Notes: generated from the letters alone by a model not told the origin. Shown: positions 24,071 through 36,667, counted from the first letter of the stretch. The stretch: DNA of 64,000 nt from Terrihalobacillus insolitus (GCF_028416575.1 NZ_JAMQKB010000014.1:1-64000); one strand, 5' to 3'. Numbers and translations: made by a program.

Positions 24071-25539
24071 TATCTCACACCTCCCAATACCGGTTTTTGT
24101 TTATGATGGTCTGTTGCTTGCTCAAATGCATATGCCGCACGATACAATGTGCTTTCATCAAAATGTTTACCAATAATTTGCAGGCCGATTGGTAGACCTT
24201 CTGATGAGAATCCACATGGGATGGACATTCCAGGTACGCCTGCAAGATTCACAGGTATCGTTAAAATGTCATTTGCATACATCGTTAGTGGGTCATCTAT
24301 TTTTTCTCCTACCTTAAATGCTGTCGTCGGAGCAGTTGGCCCGACAATCACATCATAGTTCTCAAATACTTTTTCAAAATCTTGCTTAATCAGCGTACGA
24401 ACTTTTTGTGCTTTCTTATAGTACGCATCATAATAGCCAGAACTAAGTGCAAAAGTTCCGAGCATAATACGGCGTTTTACTTCATCACCAAAACCTTCAC
24501 TGCGAGAAAGCTTAAACATGTCGAGCATATTTTCTGCTTTCTCAGAGCGCACTCCATAACGAACACCATCAAATCGAGCAAGATTGGCGGATGCCTCCGA
24601 TGATGCCAAGAGATAGTATGCAGCAACAGCATAGCGAGAATGTGGTAGCGACACTTCCTCCCAGGTGGCACCCATATCCTCATATGTTTTAAGTGCTTTT
24701 AACACAGCTTCTTTAACTTCTGGGGAAACCCCTTCTTGCAAATACTCCTGTGGAACAGCTATTCTCAACCCTTTTACGTCTTGTTTCGTCGCATCTGCAA
24801 AATTCGGAATGTCTACATTAGCTGACGTTGTATCCATTTCATCGTGACCTACCAATGCTTGTAACAAATGTGCATTGTCTTCTACCGTTCGTGTGATTGG
24901 GCCGATTTGATCTAAGGAAGAAGCAAACGCTACTAATCCAAAACGTGATACAAATCCATAAGTTGGCTTCAACCCTACTACTCCACAAAAAGAAGCAGGC
25001 TGACGAATTGAGCCTCCTGTATCTGATCCGATTGAAAAAAACACTTCCCCTGCTGCAACAGCTGCTGCAGATCCTCCACTTGATCCTCCTGGTACATAAT
25101 CGGTATTCCACGGATTTCTTGTTGAAAAGTAGCTTGAATTTTCATTTGAAGACCCCATCGCAAATTCATCCATGTTTAATTTCCCGATGGTTACAGTGTT
25201 TGACTTTGACAATTTTTTAATAACGGTTGCATCATACAACGGATTTTCAAAATTTCTTAAAAATTGACTTCCACACGTTGTCCGAAGTCCCTCTGTCATA
25301 ATGTTGTCTTTAATGCCAATTGGGATACCAAAAAGGATCGATTGATCATTTAGTTTCTGTTCGTCTAGTTGCTTTGCTTTTTCATAAGCTTTTTCTTCAT
25401 TTAAAGTTAAAAAAGCTTTCACCTGTTCGTCTACTTCTTGAATCCGTTGATAGGACTCAGAAACAAGATCTGTTACTTTTATTTCTTTTTTATGTAATTT
25501 GTCTTGTAGTTCTGTTAATGTATGATCAAAAAGTGACAA
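24070..25539 (-). CDS. gatA: Asp-tRNA(Asn)/Glu-tRNA(Gln) amidotransferase subunit A
   Basis: 489 residues. An amidase-signature enzyme: the catalytic lysine is in PIGIKDN, the cis-serine in [16 protein letters not shown] and the nucleophilic serine in [12 protein letters not shown]. It hydrolyses glutamine to supply ammonia to GatB in the transamidation that gives Gln-tRNA(Gln) (and Asn-tRNA(Asn) in some species). It lies 12 bases after gatC and overlaps gatB. Complete and typical for Firmicutes. Confidence 0.95.
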   Translation of the reverse strand: MSLFDHTLTELQDKLHKKEIKVTDLVSESYQRIQEVDEQVKAFLTLNEEKAYEKAKQLDEQKLNDQSILFGIPIGIKDNIMTEGLRTTCGSQFLRNFENPLYDATVIKKLSKSNTVTIGKLNMDEFAMGSSNENSSYFSTRNPWNTDYVPGGSSGGSAAAVAAGEVFFSIGSDTGGSIRQPASFCGVVGLKPTYGFVSRFGLVAFASSLDQIGPITRTVEDNAHLLQALVGHDEMDTTSANVDIPNFADATKQDVKGLRIAVPQEYLQEGVSPEVKEAVLKALKTYEDMGATWEEVSLPHSRYAVAAYYLLASSEASANLARFDGVRYGVRSEKAENMLDMFKLSRSEGFGDEVKRRIMLGTFALSSGYYDAYYKKAQKVRTLIKQDFEKVFENYDVIVGPTAPTTAFKVGEKIDDPLTMYANDILTIPVNLAGVPGMSIPCGFSSEGLPIGLQIIGKHFDESTLYRAAYAFEQATDHHKQKPVLGGVR

Positions 25540-25551
25540 TTCTACCCCTCC

Positions 25552-25842
25552 TTATTCTAAAATCGACGGTACGCGGAACTGGCCATCTTGCTTGTCTGGC
25601 GCATTTTGAAGTGCGTCTTCCTTGTCGATCCATTTCTTTGGTTCGTCCTTACGCATGACGTTTTTTAAATCAAGCACGTGTGTTGTTGGCTCCACATGAT
25701 CCGTGTCTAGTTCGTTTAATAGTTCTGCATATTTAATAATATCTCCAAGATGCTTGGTCATCTTTTCTGTTTCGTCCTCTGAAATCGCGAGGCGGGCGAG
25801 ATGGGCCACATGCTTTACCTGATCCTTTGTAATTTGAGACAT
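25552..25842 (-). CDS. gatC: Asp-tRNA(Asn)/Glu-tRNA(Gln) amidotransferase subunit C
   Basis: 96 residues from ATG 25842, preceded by GGAGGTGACTCGA; an in-frame start at 25857 would overlap that site. The [20 protein letters not shown] start, [18 protein letters not shown] and the C-terminal [10 protein letters not shown] are characteristic. GatC wraps around the GatA-GatB interface and stabilises the complex. First gene of the gatCAB operon. Confidence 0.95.
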   Translation of the reverse strand: MSQITKDQVKHVAHLARLAISEDETEKMTKHLGDIIKYAELLNELDTDHVEPTTHVLDLKNVMRKDEPKKWIDKEDALQNAPDKQDGQFRVPSILE

Positions 25843-25973
25843 TCGAGTCACCTCCACTGATTTTACGTTTGCTACAATACTTATGATAATAGCAAATAAT
25901 AACGATTATTGGCAACTTGTAGCATTATTAAGCGTGCATTCATTCTATCACTCCCATCATAATAGGCCAAAAA

Positions 25974-26014
25974 ACAAAAAAACCCCAGAGGTGTCATTAG
26001 AGGCACACCCTGGG
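25974..26014 (-). terminator. Terminator of the regulator-pheromone cassette
   Basis: On the minus strand CCCAGGGTGT ... ACACCTCTGGGG and then TTTTTTTG. It lies 40 bases after the precursor-gene stop, closing the two-gene unit before gatC. Confidence 0.8.
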
Positions 26015-26055
26015 AAAGTCATTTGGGAGTATATATTTATTATATCCTTTTTGGA

Positions 26056-26265
26056 TTAATAAAACGTTTTTTGAGAAAAAATGCTTGGTTCTTTTTCAAT
26101 AGATAATTCAAAAGAGAATATACTCGGTTCTTTCTCAATCGTAAATTCAGATGAAAAGATAGATGGCTCCTTTTCAATTGAGAGATTACTATTGTTATTT
26201 ACAACATAAAGTGATCCCACTAAAATCAAAGCACCTAGTGTCAAGCTAACGATTAGTTTTTTCAT
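26056..26265 (-). CDS. Exported peptide-pheromone precursor with three identical nonapeptide repeats (putative)
   Basis: 69 residues. The N-terminus is a Sec-type signal (MKK, then hydrophobic 4-22, then NNNSN). Residues 28-66 are three 13-residue units, each with the core IEKEPSIFS (30-38, 43-51, 56-64), and the protein ends KTFY. The core codons differ synonymously between units at eight of nine positions. The gene starts 13 bases after the stop of an HTH-TPR regulator, with GGAGGAA overlapping that stop, and a terminator follows. A small exported precursor directly downstream of a TPR regulator is the hallmark of RRNPP quorum-sensing pairs (Phr, NprX, PapR, AimP types). The mature form cannot be determined; IEKEPSIFS or a sub-fragment is likely. 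I know of no named family with this sequence. Confidence 0.75.
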   Translation of the reverse strand: MKKLIVSLTLGALILVGSLYVVNNNSNLSIEKEPSIFSSEFTIEKEPSIFSFELSIEKEPSIFSQKTFY

Positions 26266-26278
26266 TAAATAATTCCTC

Positions 26279-27547
26279 CTATATTTTTATTATTTGTTCA
26301 TATGATAAATTGACAAGTTTATAAAACTTATTTGCACTCTTATATTTTTTCCTATCTTCAAAATGCTTGCCAACCATATTTGCATAAATAACCAAATTAG
26401 CATAATCTTTTTGTTTTTGTAAATACGGAATAAATTCGTTAACAACAATAGCTTCAAATCTATCAACATCTTTATTAAGTGAATAATAATAAGTACTCAA
26501 CTTATAATAGTATAATGTTTTAAATTTAGCATCAGAACTAACATTTTCTATTGTTTTTAATCCCTCATCAACCATTTCCTTGGCCTTGTCGTAATTATGA
26601 GAATTATAGTACTCGCCAATAAGGGAAGATATAGCAACTAGTTTATCTTCCGCATCAACCTCGGCTTTTTCGAGAACGGAATTAAAAAAATGTATGGCTT
26701 GTTTCGTATCACCTTTACTAGCATGCAAATGGCCTAAATTTATGTTTGTTAATCGAATCAATGTTTCATCTTTATCCAATTCTGCCAAATGTCTTGCTAA
26801 ATTATAGTTTTTAATAGCTTTATCATATACACGAATTCTTCTATACGATATTCCAAGAATGATATGGCATTGGGCACACCTGTGAAAATTGTAATTCTTC
26901 CTAAAAATATCTATAGCCTTATTTGAATAATCTATTGCCTCTAATGTATTTCTTATCTTACTATATGTAACAGCCATCGTGTATTTGAGATCAGCTTCTT
27001 CATTTTCACTAATATCAGCATGTACAATCTTTTCTTCCGCAAGTCGATAAAACCTCATTGCCTGGTTATACTCTTCCATAACGGAATTATAGTTTCCGTT
27101 GAACTTGAACCAATAATATTGGGCGGAGTTTTCAAAGTTGCTTGCTAGTTCTCTTAAACTATTGATTTGCTTTAATGCTAGCCTTTCTTCTCCCAAAACA
27201 AGGTAATATCTGATCTTATGAATTTCAAACAACATCTCGTAATCAGAGTTGGAACCTTTCATTAGTTCTTCTAGCTCTTCATATTTTGCGTTAATGGTGT
27301 CCCTACTATTGTTTTCAAATAGTAGATCGAACCAATCCTTGCATTTTTCTTCTAATATGGAGTCTTCTTGATCCCTGTACTGTACCCCTAGCCTTACGCA
27401 TAGCATGTCTATTACTTCTGGACTAGCTACTGTTTTTTGATTTTCTATTTTTGATAAGTAGGATTCAGAAACAATGCCATCTGCTAAGTCTTCTTGGGTC
27501 ATGTTTTGTTTAATTCTATGTATTTTAATAAAAGATCCTACTTCCAT
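26279..27547 (-). CDS. HTH-TPR transcriptional regulator, RRNPP (NprR/PlcR/AimR-like) type
   Basis: 422 residues, ATG behind GGGGTGGGAATTCT. The N-terminal XRE helix-turn-helix (residues ~5-60) reads HRIKQNMTQEDLADGIVSESYLSKIEN. Residues ~95-415 are helical repeats with TPR-like patterns (QYYWFKFNGNYNSVMEEYNQAMRFY, YDKAIKNYNLARHLAELD, GDTKQAIHFFNSVLEKA). Length and layout resemble NprR (about 420 residues). In this superfamily the TPR pocket binds a re-imported linear peptide that switches DNA binding. The exported precursor downstream would supply that peptide. No phosphatase (Rap) N-terminal domain is present, so transcriptional control is expected; targets are unknown. Confidence 0.85.
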   Translation of the reverse strand: MEVGSFIKIHRIKQNMTQEDLADGIVSESYLSKIENQKTVASPEVIDMLCVRLGVQYRDQEDSILEEKCKDWFDLLFENNSRDTINAKYEELEELMKGSNSDYEMLFEIHKIRYYLVLGEERLALKQINSLRELASNFENSAQYYWFKFNGNYNSVMEEYNQAMRFYRLAEEKIVHADISENEEADLKYTMAVTYSKIRNTLEAIDYSNKAIDIFRKNYNFHRCAQCHIILGISYRRIRVYDKAIKNYNLARHLAELDKDETLIRLTNINLGHLHASKGDTKQAIHFFNSVLEKAEVDAEDKLVAISSLIGEYYNSHNYDKAKEMVDEGLKTIENVSSDAKFKTLYYYKLSTYYYSLNKDVDRFEAIVVNEFIPYLQKQKDYANLVIYANMVGKHFEDRKKYKSANKFYKLVNLSYEQIIKI

Positions 27548-27816
27548 AGAATTCCCACCCCTAAATTATAGAAAATGAATAGGTATATAACCCGCACCTG
27601 ATTTCTTGACTAGAACCATTTACCCAAAGTGTTGTTGCAGTTCTTCCTTATGAAACTATCATATCATATTTTTAGTTTTTGTATATTGGGAAAGTTGGGG
27701 TCAAAAACACCGAATTAACCCACCAAAAACTTTCCTACTTTCCCAGAAACAAAAAAACACCCCTTCCACACTGCTTATGGTTGGTGGATAGGGATGCTCG
27801 TACGTACTTTTTTACA

Positions 27817-29364
27817 TTACAGCATTTCAGATGTTGTTTTTCCTTGCATGTGATGGATTAAGTAGTCAGGTCCGCCAGCTTTCGAATCTGTACCAGACAT
27901 ATTGAATCCACCAAACGGATGATAACCTACAATTGCCGCCGTACAACCACGGTTAAAATAGAGGTTACCAACATGGAAATCTTCTCTAGCTTGTTCGATA
28001 TGATCACGGTTATTTGAGATCACAGCGCCTGTTAAGCCATAATCGGTGTTATTGGCAAACTCAATAGCTTGATCGAAATCTTTCGCTTTTGAGAAACCGA
28101 CGACAGGACCAAATATTTCTTCCTGCATAATTACCGATTCAGGGTCAAGATCACCAAATACAGTTGGCTTTACGAACCAGCCTTTTGTATTGTCTCCTTC
28201 TCCACCAGTAAGTAGTTTACCTTCTTTTTTACCAGTTTCGATGTAGTCTAAAATTTTATTGTATGCTCCTTCATCAATGACAGGACCCATGTACGTGTCA
28301 TGATTAGTAGGATCTGCAACATTAATTTCTTTTGTTTTATCCACTACACGTTGCAACAACTCGTCATAAATATCTTGGTGGGCAATGACACGAGAGCATG
28401 CCGAACACTTTTGACCTGAGAATCCAAATGATGAATACGTAATTGCATCTGCAGCAAGCTCAAGATCTGCATCACTATCAACAACAATCGTATCTTTTCC
28501 GCCCATTTCAATAATTGAACGCTTTAGCCATTTTTGACCTGGCTGCACTTTAGCTGCACGTTCGTAAATTCTCGTTCCAACTTCTCTTGAGCCTGTAAAG
28601 CTTACAAAACGAGTACGTGGGTGATCTACGAGATAGTCTCCAACTTCAGCACCACTTCCAGGGATATAGTTGACGACACCTGCAGGCATTCCCGCTTCTT
28701 CAAGTACTTCTAGAAACTTATATGCAATAACTGGAGTTGAACTAGCTGGCTTAAGCAGTACAGTATTTCCAGTAACAAGAGGTGCCACAGTAGTACCACA
28801 CATGATCGCAAACAAGAAGTTCCAAGGAGAAATAACAACTCCGACTCCTAGTGGTATATAGTTGTAACGGTTATTTTCAACTTCACGACTGTTGATCTCT
28901 ACGCCATTTTTGAATTCAAGCATTTGTCGACCGTAATATTCCATAAAGTCAATTGCCTCAGCAGTATCCGCGTCTGCTTCCTTCCACGGCTTACCACCTT
29001 CCTTTACTAAATGGGCAGTGAACTCATTTTTACGACGACGGACGATAGCCGCCGCGCGGAACAAAATATCAGCACGCATTTCAGGTTTAGACTTGCGCCA
29101 CCATTGAAATGTTTCATCCGCAACTTTCATCGCTTTTTCTGCAAGGTCTTTATTTGCCTTCGAAACGTAACCGATAACCTCATCTTTTTTTGCAGGATTA
29201 TACGAAACGAGCTTGTCCTCTGTCGTAATTCGTTCCCCACCAATAATGAGAGGATATTCTTTACCGAGCTCAGATTCCACTTTTAAAATAGCTTCTTCCA
29301 ATGCTTTACGATTTTCATCAATGGTAAAGTCTGTGAATGGTTCGTGTTTGTACGGTGTTACCAT
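27817..29364 (-). CDS. pruA: L-glutamate gamma-semialdehyde (1-pyrroline-5-carboxylate) dehydrogenase
   Basis: 515 residues, the normal RocA/PruA length in Bacillaceae. Aldehyde dehydrogenase hallmarks are the NAD-binding [13 protein letters not shown], catalytic glutamate in IIEMGGKD, catalytic cysteine in [12 protein letters not shown] and EIFGPVVGF. It oxidises glutamate semialdehyde to glutamate in proline and arginine catabolism, in the cytosol. It stands alone without a PutB proline dehydrogenase gene beside it. A sigmaA-like promoter lies at 29442-29470; no sigma54 site was seen. Confidence 0.95.
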   Translation of the reverse strand: MVTPYKHEPFTDFTIDENRKALEEAILKVESELGKEYPLIIGGERITTEDKLVSYNPAKKDEVIGYVSKANKDLAEKAMKVADETFQWWRKSKPEMRADILFRAAAIVRRRKNEFTAHLVKEGGKPWKEADADTAEAIDFMEYYGRQMLEFKNGVEINSREVENNRYNYIPLGVGVVISPWNFLFAIMCGTTVAPLVTGNTVLLKPASSTPVIAYKFLEVLEEAGMPAGVVNYIPGSGAEVGDYLVDHPRTRFVSFTGSREVGTRIYERAAKVQPGQKWLKRSIIEMGGKDTIVVDSDADLELAADAITYSSFGFSGQKCSACSRVIAHQDIYDELLQRVVDKTKEINVADPTNHDTYMGPVIDEGAYNKILDYIETGKKEGKLLTGGEGDNTKGWFVKPTVFGDLDPESVIMQEEIFGPVVGFSKAKDFDQAIEFANNTDYGLTGAVISNNRDHIEQAREDFHVGNLYFNRGCTAAIVGYHPFGGFNMSGTDSKAGGPDYLIHHMQGKTTSEML

Positions 29365-29441
29365 GTAATAACCTCCTTTTTCAATTCGGACTTAATTGCT
29401 CCAACCATTTTAAAACTTTTGGCTGAGGCGCTGCCATTTAT

Positions 29442-29470
29442 ATTTTAACCGATTGAGATAAACACTTCAA
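29442..29470 (-). promoter_or_regulatory. Candidate sigmaA promoter of pruA
   Basis: On the minus strand TTGAAG (29465-29470), 17-base spacer, TAAAAT (29442-29447), about 80 bases upstream of the pruA start. Confidence 0.5.
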
Positions 29471-29551
29471 ACATTCTGAAAAGTAAACGGAAGGAGCACA
29501 TTGATTTCTTTTATTAAACAAGGATTTTTGACCAGAGGCTTGCATTCTTCC

Positions 29552-30772
29552 CTATTGATCATATACGTAAACATACGGCTCTGATTCACCCGCTTTTCTT
29601 ACAATAAGGGCTTCTTGTTTATCATTTGACATGATATTCACTTCGAGGTCAAAATAATTTTTAAAGGTTTCCATCACAAGCCCATAGACGTATTGCGTGA
29701 ACCCAATTACTTCTGCTTTACCATAAAATTCAATTGGCAAATCTATCGTAAGTCTTTGTAGATTTCCATTTACGTAAAATGCTTTGCCAATTACCCCTAC
29801 ATAGTTCGGGAAATACTTCCTAACCTGCTGTTCAAACTCTTTTAAGCTTTCATTGTCATCAAAATACTTATCCTTCAATTCATTTGATGGATAGAGTACA
29901 TATTCTTCGTTTATAGGTTCCCATTCCCCAATGGAATTTTTATCCCCAGCAACTGTTGTTTTTGCTACAAAGTTACCTGGTACAATCGCGCTCTGTTCTT
30001 CTTCGCGATACAACCCAATCATAATCGGGACATCACCAAGGTTGTCCATTTGCCGCAATCTGTCCACTATTTTCTCGGCTATTTTTTTTCCTTCCGTTAG
30101 CATGTCAGCCTTTGGAATATCCTCGTAATAATAAGGTCCACCAATTTCCGTTTGAAAGCGGTAGGTAGATTTCATTGCTAACCCGATCGAAATTCCTCCT
30201 AATTTCACGGCATCATTTGCACCTTTTTTGAGGAAGTTCTGTTCAAGGATATGGGATAAATATTTCGGACTTTCTCTAAAATCCTCTTCTTTTAACTCAT
30301 CTTCTGCTATAGGTGGATTCAATCCTATTTGTAGTGATTCTTTTAATTCTTGTTTTTCGGCATCGTTTTTATATAAATCCTTGTTCTCTGACAGGTAATC
30401 ATCTACTTGTTTATCTGTCATCGTTCGGCCAAGCCAATTTAATACAGTGTCTTCTCCTAAGTATTGACCTTCTTGAAAATAGTAATTACTCGGTTTAAAA
30501 ATCTCCTTAGACTGGCGTCTTAACCCTTCTTCAAATTCATCAATGTCCAATCGGTTTGCCATTTGATTCACAATGATTCCGCGTGCCTCACTTGGTTCAT
30601 ACGGAAGAAGCACTTTGTAGTTTTCATTCGAAATATTATAACTAGGCACAATAGCTGTTTGTTGCTGTGTATCATCTTTCGTTTCTTCAACCACTTCTTC
30701 TTGTTTATCATAGGAAGGGGCACAGGCTGATATAACGAGGAGCATAATGATCAGTACACTAATTTTTTTCAC
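29552..30772 (-). CDS. camS: CamS family lipoprotein
   Basis: 406 residues with a lipoprotein signal: KKISVLIIMLLVISAC, where the cysteine of the lipobox is residue 17, so it is anchored to the outer face of the membrane. The body matches the CamS/YerH family (YKVLLPYEPSEARG, GGISIGLAMKS, MIGLYREEEQSAIVPGNFVAK). The family is named from lipoproteins whose signal peptides yield sex pheromone-like peptides in staphylococci and enterococci; that activity is not implied here. Last gene of pcrB-pcrA-ligA-camS, ten bases after ligA, as in B. subtilis. Confidence 0.9.
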   Translation of the reverse strand: MKKISVLIIMLLVISACAPSYDKQEEVVEETKDDTQQQTAIVPSYNISNENYKVLLPYEPSEARGIIVNQMANRLDIDEFEEGLRRQSKEIFKPSNYYFQEGQYLGEDTVLNWLGRTMTDKQVDDYLSENKDLYKNDAEKQELKESLQIGLNPPIAEDELKEEDFRESPKYLSHILEQNFLKKGANDAVKLGGISIGLAMKSTYRFQTEIGGPYYYEDIPKADMLTEGKKIAEKIVDRLRQMDNLGDVPIMIGLYREEEQSAIVPGNFVAKTTVAGDKNSIGEWEPINEEYVLYPSNELKDKYFDDNESLKEFEQQVRKYFPNYVGVIGKAFYVNGNLQRLTIDLPIEFYGKAEVIGFTQYVYGLVMETFKNYFDLEVNIMSNDKQEALIVRKAGESEPYVYVYDQ

Positions 30773-30782
30773 CTTGTCACTC

Positions 30783-32792
<2,010 letters not shown>

Positions 32793-32929
32793 TTAACCCT
32801 CACTTTTGATAGGTGTTCAGGAACAAAAGCGATATTAGCATTTGCAGGAGGTCTCAAGTCAGCAGACGAAACAGAACGATGACCACATTTTTACTGTGAA
32901 TGATCGTCCTGACCCAGATCCTTATCCCT

Positions 32930-35167
32930 CTACGCTTTTGTGATTGGCGCAAACTTAGCTAACAATCGCTTGATTCCTGTTGGTGCAGGAAAGGCAATGT
33001 CCAATTCCAATGCTTCCCCTTCGCCCTGTACTTTGACCACTGTTCCTTGTCCCCACTTTTTATGATTGGCTTTATCTCCTGGCTTCCAAGCAAGCGTATC
33101 GCCACCAGTTGAGGCAGGCTGTGTCTTTCTTGCGGGTCGTTTCGGTGCAGCAAATGGATCTGGTTTATGTTTTGGAGAAGAATTAAAGCCAAACATCGAC
33201 TGTTTCATTTCTTCCATTCCCTCTACTAACTGTTCCGGAATTTCATTGATAAACCGACTAACTGGGTTCATATTTGTCCTTCCATATAACGTCCGCATTT
33301 TTGCATGGGTTAAATGGAGCTGCTTTTCTGCCCTTGTGATACCAACATAAGCCAAGCGACGCTCTTCTTCCATTTCATCTTCGTCCATTAAGGATCGGCT
33401 GTGCGGAAACACATTTTCTTCCATCCCAATTAAAAATACGACTGGAAATTCAAGCCCTTTTGCGGAGTGTAATGTCATAAGAACTACTTTATCATCTCCA
33501 AGTGGATCTTCATCTACTTGATCGATATCCGCGATAAGTGCCAAATCGGTTAAAAATGCGAGCAAACTTTTATCTTCACTGTTTTTTTCAAATTGCTTGG
33601 TTACCGTTTTAAATTCCTCTAAGTTTTCGAGACGACTTTGAGATTCAAGTGTTCTTTCGTTTCGTAGCATTTCCTCATAGCCTGTCCGATTTAAAACCTC
33701 TTCAACCATATCTGTTGCAGACAAAAACTCCTGCTGCTGGGTCCAGTTTCGGATAAGGGCACCGAACTCTGATAGGGATCGAGCCGCCTTACCACTCACT
33801 CCTACAAAATCTACTTCTTGTACTGTTTGATATAATGAAATCTCTTGATCCGCAGCATAAGACTGTAGTTTTTCAAGGGATGTTTTTCCAACACCTCGTT
33901 TCGGTTCATTCACAACACGAGCAAAGCTCAAGTCATCATTCGGATTCGAAATAAGCCTTAAATATGCCAACATATCTTTAATTTCTTTTCGATCATAAAA
34001 CTTTGTTCCACCAACAATTTGGTATGGGATATTTGCTTTGACAAACGTTTCCTCAATTGAACGAGATTGTGCATTTGTTCGGTACAAAACCGCAATATCC
34101 TTGTAGTTGTATGTGTTATCTGCAATAAAGTCTTCTACTTTATTGGCTACAAACAATCCTTCTTCTTGTTCAGTGGCCGCTTGATAGTACTGGATTTTCG
34201 CGCCTTCCTTATTATCTGTCCACAATTTTTTTGGCTTTCTTCCTGTATTGTTTTCGATAACGGTGTTTGCTGCTTCGAGGATATGCTGCGTAGAACGATA
34301 ATTTTGTTCGAGCAGGATAACGGACGCGCTCGGGTAGTCCTTTTCAAATGAAAGAATATTTTGAATGTCAGCACCGCGCCAACGGTAGATCGATTGATCT
34401 GAATCCCCTACAACACATAAATTTTGGTATCGTTTTGCCATTTGCTGAACTAAATAATATTGTGCGTGGTTTGTATCCTGATACTCATCGACGTGGATAT
34501 ATTGAAAGCGCCGTTGATAGTATTCCAATACTTCAGGAATCCGATCAAATAAATGGATCGTTTGCATAATTAAATCGTCAAAATCCAAGGACTGATTTTT
34601 GCGGAGTGTTTTTTGATAATTTGTGTAAATGTCTGCTACCTGTTTCTCATAAAAATTATTTGTTTGTTTTTCATATTGTTCAGGTGTTATCAATTCATTT
34701 TTGGCTGAGCTTATCGCACCAAGCATCGCTCTTGGATCCCATTTTTTCGGATCTATGTTTAAGCCCTTGATTACCTGTTTGATAACGGACAGTTGATCTC
34801 CACTGTCCAAAATGGAAAAATTGCTACTCATCCCGATTCTATCAATATCTCTTCTCAAAATACGTACACACATAGAGTGAAACGTAGAAACCCAAATATT
34901 CGATGCTTCAGGTCCCACTAGTCGGAAAACCCGTTCCTTCATCTCACGTGCCGCTTTATTAGTAAACGTAATTGCTAGTATACTTCTAGGGGATACTTCC
35001 TTTTCTTCGATTAAATAGGCGATTCGGTGTGTTAAGGTACGGGTTTTACCACTACCTGCACCTGCCATTATTAACAAAGGGCCTTCTGTATGCTGTACCG
35101 CCTTTTGTTGTTTTTTATTTAACCCTGTTAGTAAATCTTTGACTTGATTACCCACAGTATCCACCAC
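32930..35167 (-). CDS. pcrA: ATP-dependent DNA helicase PcrA
   Basis: 745 residues from GTG 35167 behind GGAGAGGGATAAAG. Superfamily 1A motifs are present: the Walker [12 protein letters not shown], motif [12 protein letters not shown], motif [19 protein letters not shown], motif IV QNYRSTQ, motif [11 protein letters not shown] and motif [12 protein letters not shown] disordered segment is followed by the C-terminal tudor-like RNA polymerase-binding domain ([20 protein letters not shown]). PcrA is the essential UvrD-type helicase for repair, rolling-circle replication and removal of RecA or RNA polymerase. Two bases separate it from pcrB. Confidence 0.95.
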   Translation of the reverse strand: MVDTVGNQVKDLLTGLNKKQQKAVQHTEGPLLIMAGAGSGKTRTLTHRIAYLIEEKEVSPRSILAITFTNKAAREMKERVFRLVGPEASNIWVSTFHSMCVRILRRDIDRIGMSSNFSILDSGDQLSVIKQVIKGLNIDPKKWDPRAMLGAISSAKNELITPEQYEKQTNNFYEKQVADIYTNYQKTLRKNQSLDFDDLIMQTIHLFDRIPEVLEYYQRRFQYIHVDEYQDTNHAQYYLVQQMAKRYQNLCVVGDSDQSIYRWRGADIQNILSFEKDYPSASVILLEQNYRSTQHILEAANTVIENNTGRKPKKLWTDNKEGAKIQYYQAATEQEEGLFVANKVEDFIADNTYNYKDIAVLYRTNAQSRSIEETFVKANIPYQIVGGTKFYDRKEIKDMLAYLRLISNPNDDLSFARVVNEPKRGVGKTSLEKLQSYAADQEISLYQTVQEVDFVGVSGKAARSLSEFGALIRNWTQQQEFLSATDMVEEVLNRTGYEEMLRNERTLESQSRLENLEEFKTVTKQFEKNSEDKSLLAFLTDLALIADIDQVDEDPLGDDKVVLMTLHSAKGLEFPVVFLIGMEENVFPHSRSLMDEDEMEEERRLAYVGITRAEKQLHLTHAKMRTLYGRTNMNPVSRFINEIPEQLVEGMEEMKQSMFGFNSSPKHKPDPFAAPKRPARKTQPASTGGDTLAWKPGDKANHKKWGQGTVVKVQGEGEALELDIAFPAPTGIKRLLAKFAPITKA

Positions 35168-35169
35168 CT

Positions 35170-35895
35170 TTATCCCTCTCCTTTTACTGCTTTAACCGTT
35201 GTTAATGCCTGTTTGAAATTCTCGTAGATACTATTTCCGACGATGACAACATCCGCATTTTCTTTCATTTGCTTCGCTTCTTCTGCTGTATGAATTCCCC
35301 CGCCGTAGAAAAGTAGCGTATGATCTAACTTTTGCTTCACCTTTTTTACTAAAGCAGGATCACCAAGTTTGCCGCTATATTCAATGTAGAAAATGGGGAG
35401 ACGAAACATTTTTTCTGCCATGAGTGCATAAGCTAAAACGCCTTCTTCATCTGGGATTGTACAATTTGTGAGTTGAAATGCTTTTGCATCCTCATTTAGG
35501 ATACAGTAACCTTCCACCATAACGTTATCCCAATCCATTACATCGCCATATGTTTTGACAGCATGGTGGTGTATATCCATCATCCACTTCTTATCCTTAC
35601 TATTCATAACCATCGGGATATAATAGAAATCAAACCCAGGCGTTATGACATCAAGATTCGATATTTCTAAAATAACAGGAACCACGTACCTGCGAATACG
35701 GGACAACAAATGTAACACGCCATCCAGTGTGACATGATCCGTACCACCAACAATAATCGCGTCTGTTCCAGAATCGCATATCTGTTCTAGATTGTCATCA
35801 CTTATTTCTTTGTTTGGATCAAGCTTAAAAATATGTTGCCATTTATTCATATCATACACGGATAATGCCTCCAGTAAAACGTATTGACTGTTCAA
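35170..35895 (-). CDS. pcrB: Heptaprenylglyceryl phosphate synthase
   Basis: 241 residues, a TIM-barrel of the GGGP/PcrB family: [14 protein letters not shown] near the N-terminus, [18 protein letters not shown], the substrate site [21 protein letters not shown] and [14 protein letters not shown]. It joins sn-glycerol-1-phosphate to heptaprenyl diphosphate, forming an archaea-type ether lipid precursor at the membrane. First gene of the pcrB-pcrA-ligA-camS operon. A long-form MITE lies immediately upstream, between its start and yerC, so the element sits in or next to its promoter region. Confidence 0.93.
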   Translation of the reverse strand: MNSQYVLLEALSVYDMNKWQHIFKLDPNKEISDDNLEQICDSGTDAIIVGGTDHVTLDGVLHLLSRIRRYVVPVILEISNLDVITPGFDFYYIPMVMNSKDKKWMMDIHHHAVKTYGDVMDWDNVMVEGYCILNEDAKAFQLTNCTIPDEEGVLAYALMAEKMFRLPIFYIEYSGKLGDPALVKKVKQKLDHTLLFYGGGIHTAEEAKQMKENADVVIVGNSIYENFKQALTTVKAVKGEG

Positions 35896-35935
35896 ATCTA
35901 TTATAGCAAAGTTTCTTTGAGTATTTACACTAAAA

Positions 35936-36217
35936 ATGCGTGTTCAAAAAGTCGGCAAATTAGAAGCAAGCAGGTCGAGGCGGCGCAGTTTTGAGTATCG
36001 CAGCGAAAGCTTGTTGCTTCGAAAGCATTACCTCGCACGAAGAAAAAGTGTTCTTCTTTTTCTGAGGATATGCTTTTAATACGAGAGAAACGGAAAAACA
36101 AGCCATTTAAGGAATGCAGGCTAAGACCGCCACGTCCTGTGGCAACGCCTGCATGACCCACATCGTGTGGGCCTGAGATGCGCCGCTTATCATTTGGTGA
36201 CTTTTTGAACAACCTCT
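35936..36217 (+). repeat. MITE-like dispersed repeat, long form, copy 2
   Basis: ATGCGTGTTCAAAAAGTC to GACTTTTTGAACAACCTCT, 282 bp, closely similar to the copy at 3091 throughout, including the internal GAAGAAAAAGTG/TTCTTTTTC hairpin region. It lies between pcrB and the yerC terminator, where the pcrB promoter would be expected. Confidence 0.85.
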
Positions 36218-36225
36218 AAAAAAAG

Positions 36226-36250
36226 AACCCTAGCCGATTGAACTAGGGTT
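36226..36250 (-). terminator. Rho-independent terminator after yerC
   Basis: AACCCTAG (36226-36233) pairs with CTAGGGTT (36243-36250); the minus strand continues with CTTTTTTT. Confidence 0.8.
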
Positions 36251-36316
36251 TAAAAATTCTATTATTTATTTTGACCGTTTTCGGTTGGAAAAACAAGTCC
36301 ATTCGATTATCTTTTT

Positions 36317-36628
36317 TTATCCATCGCTTTTATTGTCGTCATCTTGTAAACGATCCAATATCATCTCATATGCATCATTACCGTAATTCAAACATTTTTT
36401 TACCCTTGAAATCGTTGTGGTAGAAGCACTCGTTTCTTTTTCAATCACTTGGTATGTATACCCTTCTCTTAGCATTTTGGCTACTTGCAACCTTTGGGAC
36501 AAAGCCTGAATTTCGCTAATGGTTGCAATATCATCAAAAAAACGGTAGCATTCTTCCCGATCTCTTAAGGTTAAGATAGCATCAAACAATTGATCTAAGT
36601 GTTGGCCTCTAAGCTTATCTATTTGCAT
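36317..36628 (-). CDS. yerC: YerC/YecD family TrpR-related DNA-binding protein
   Basis: 103 residues. A TrpR-type helix-turn-helix is visible in EIQALSQRLQVAKMLREGYTYQVIEKETSASTTTISRVKKCLNYG, the YerC/YecD family signature. In B. subtilis, YerC has been connected with control of histidine biosynthesis; whether this holds here is not shown by sequence. Downstream of yerB on the same strand, with its own terminator. Complete. Confidence 0.9.
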   Translation of the reverse strand: MQIDKLRGQHLDQLFDAILTLRDREECYRFFDDIATISEIQALSQRLQVAKMLREGYTYQVIEKETSASTTTISRVKKCLNYGNDAYEMILDRLQDDDNKSDG

Positions 36629-36667
36629 GCTCTCACCTCTTTAATTGCCCCTTTTTTTCGAGGACGA

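Noticed and set aside
27679..27861. 60-codon plus-strand frame upstream of the HTH-TPR gene
   Set aside because: It overlaps the pruA 3' end antisense, has low-complexity composition and no ribosome binding site.
29552..30772. CamS signal peptide as a second pheromone source
   Set aside because: The family name comes from other species; nothing in this signal sequence supports a pheromone here.
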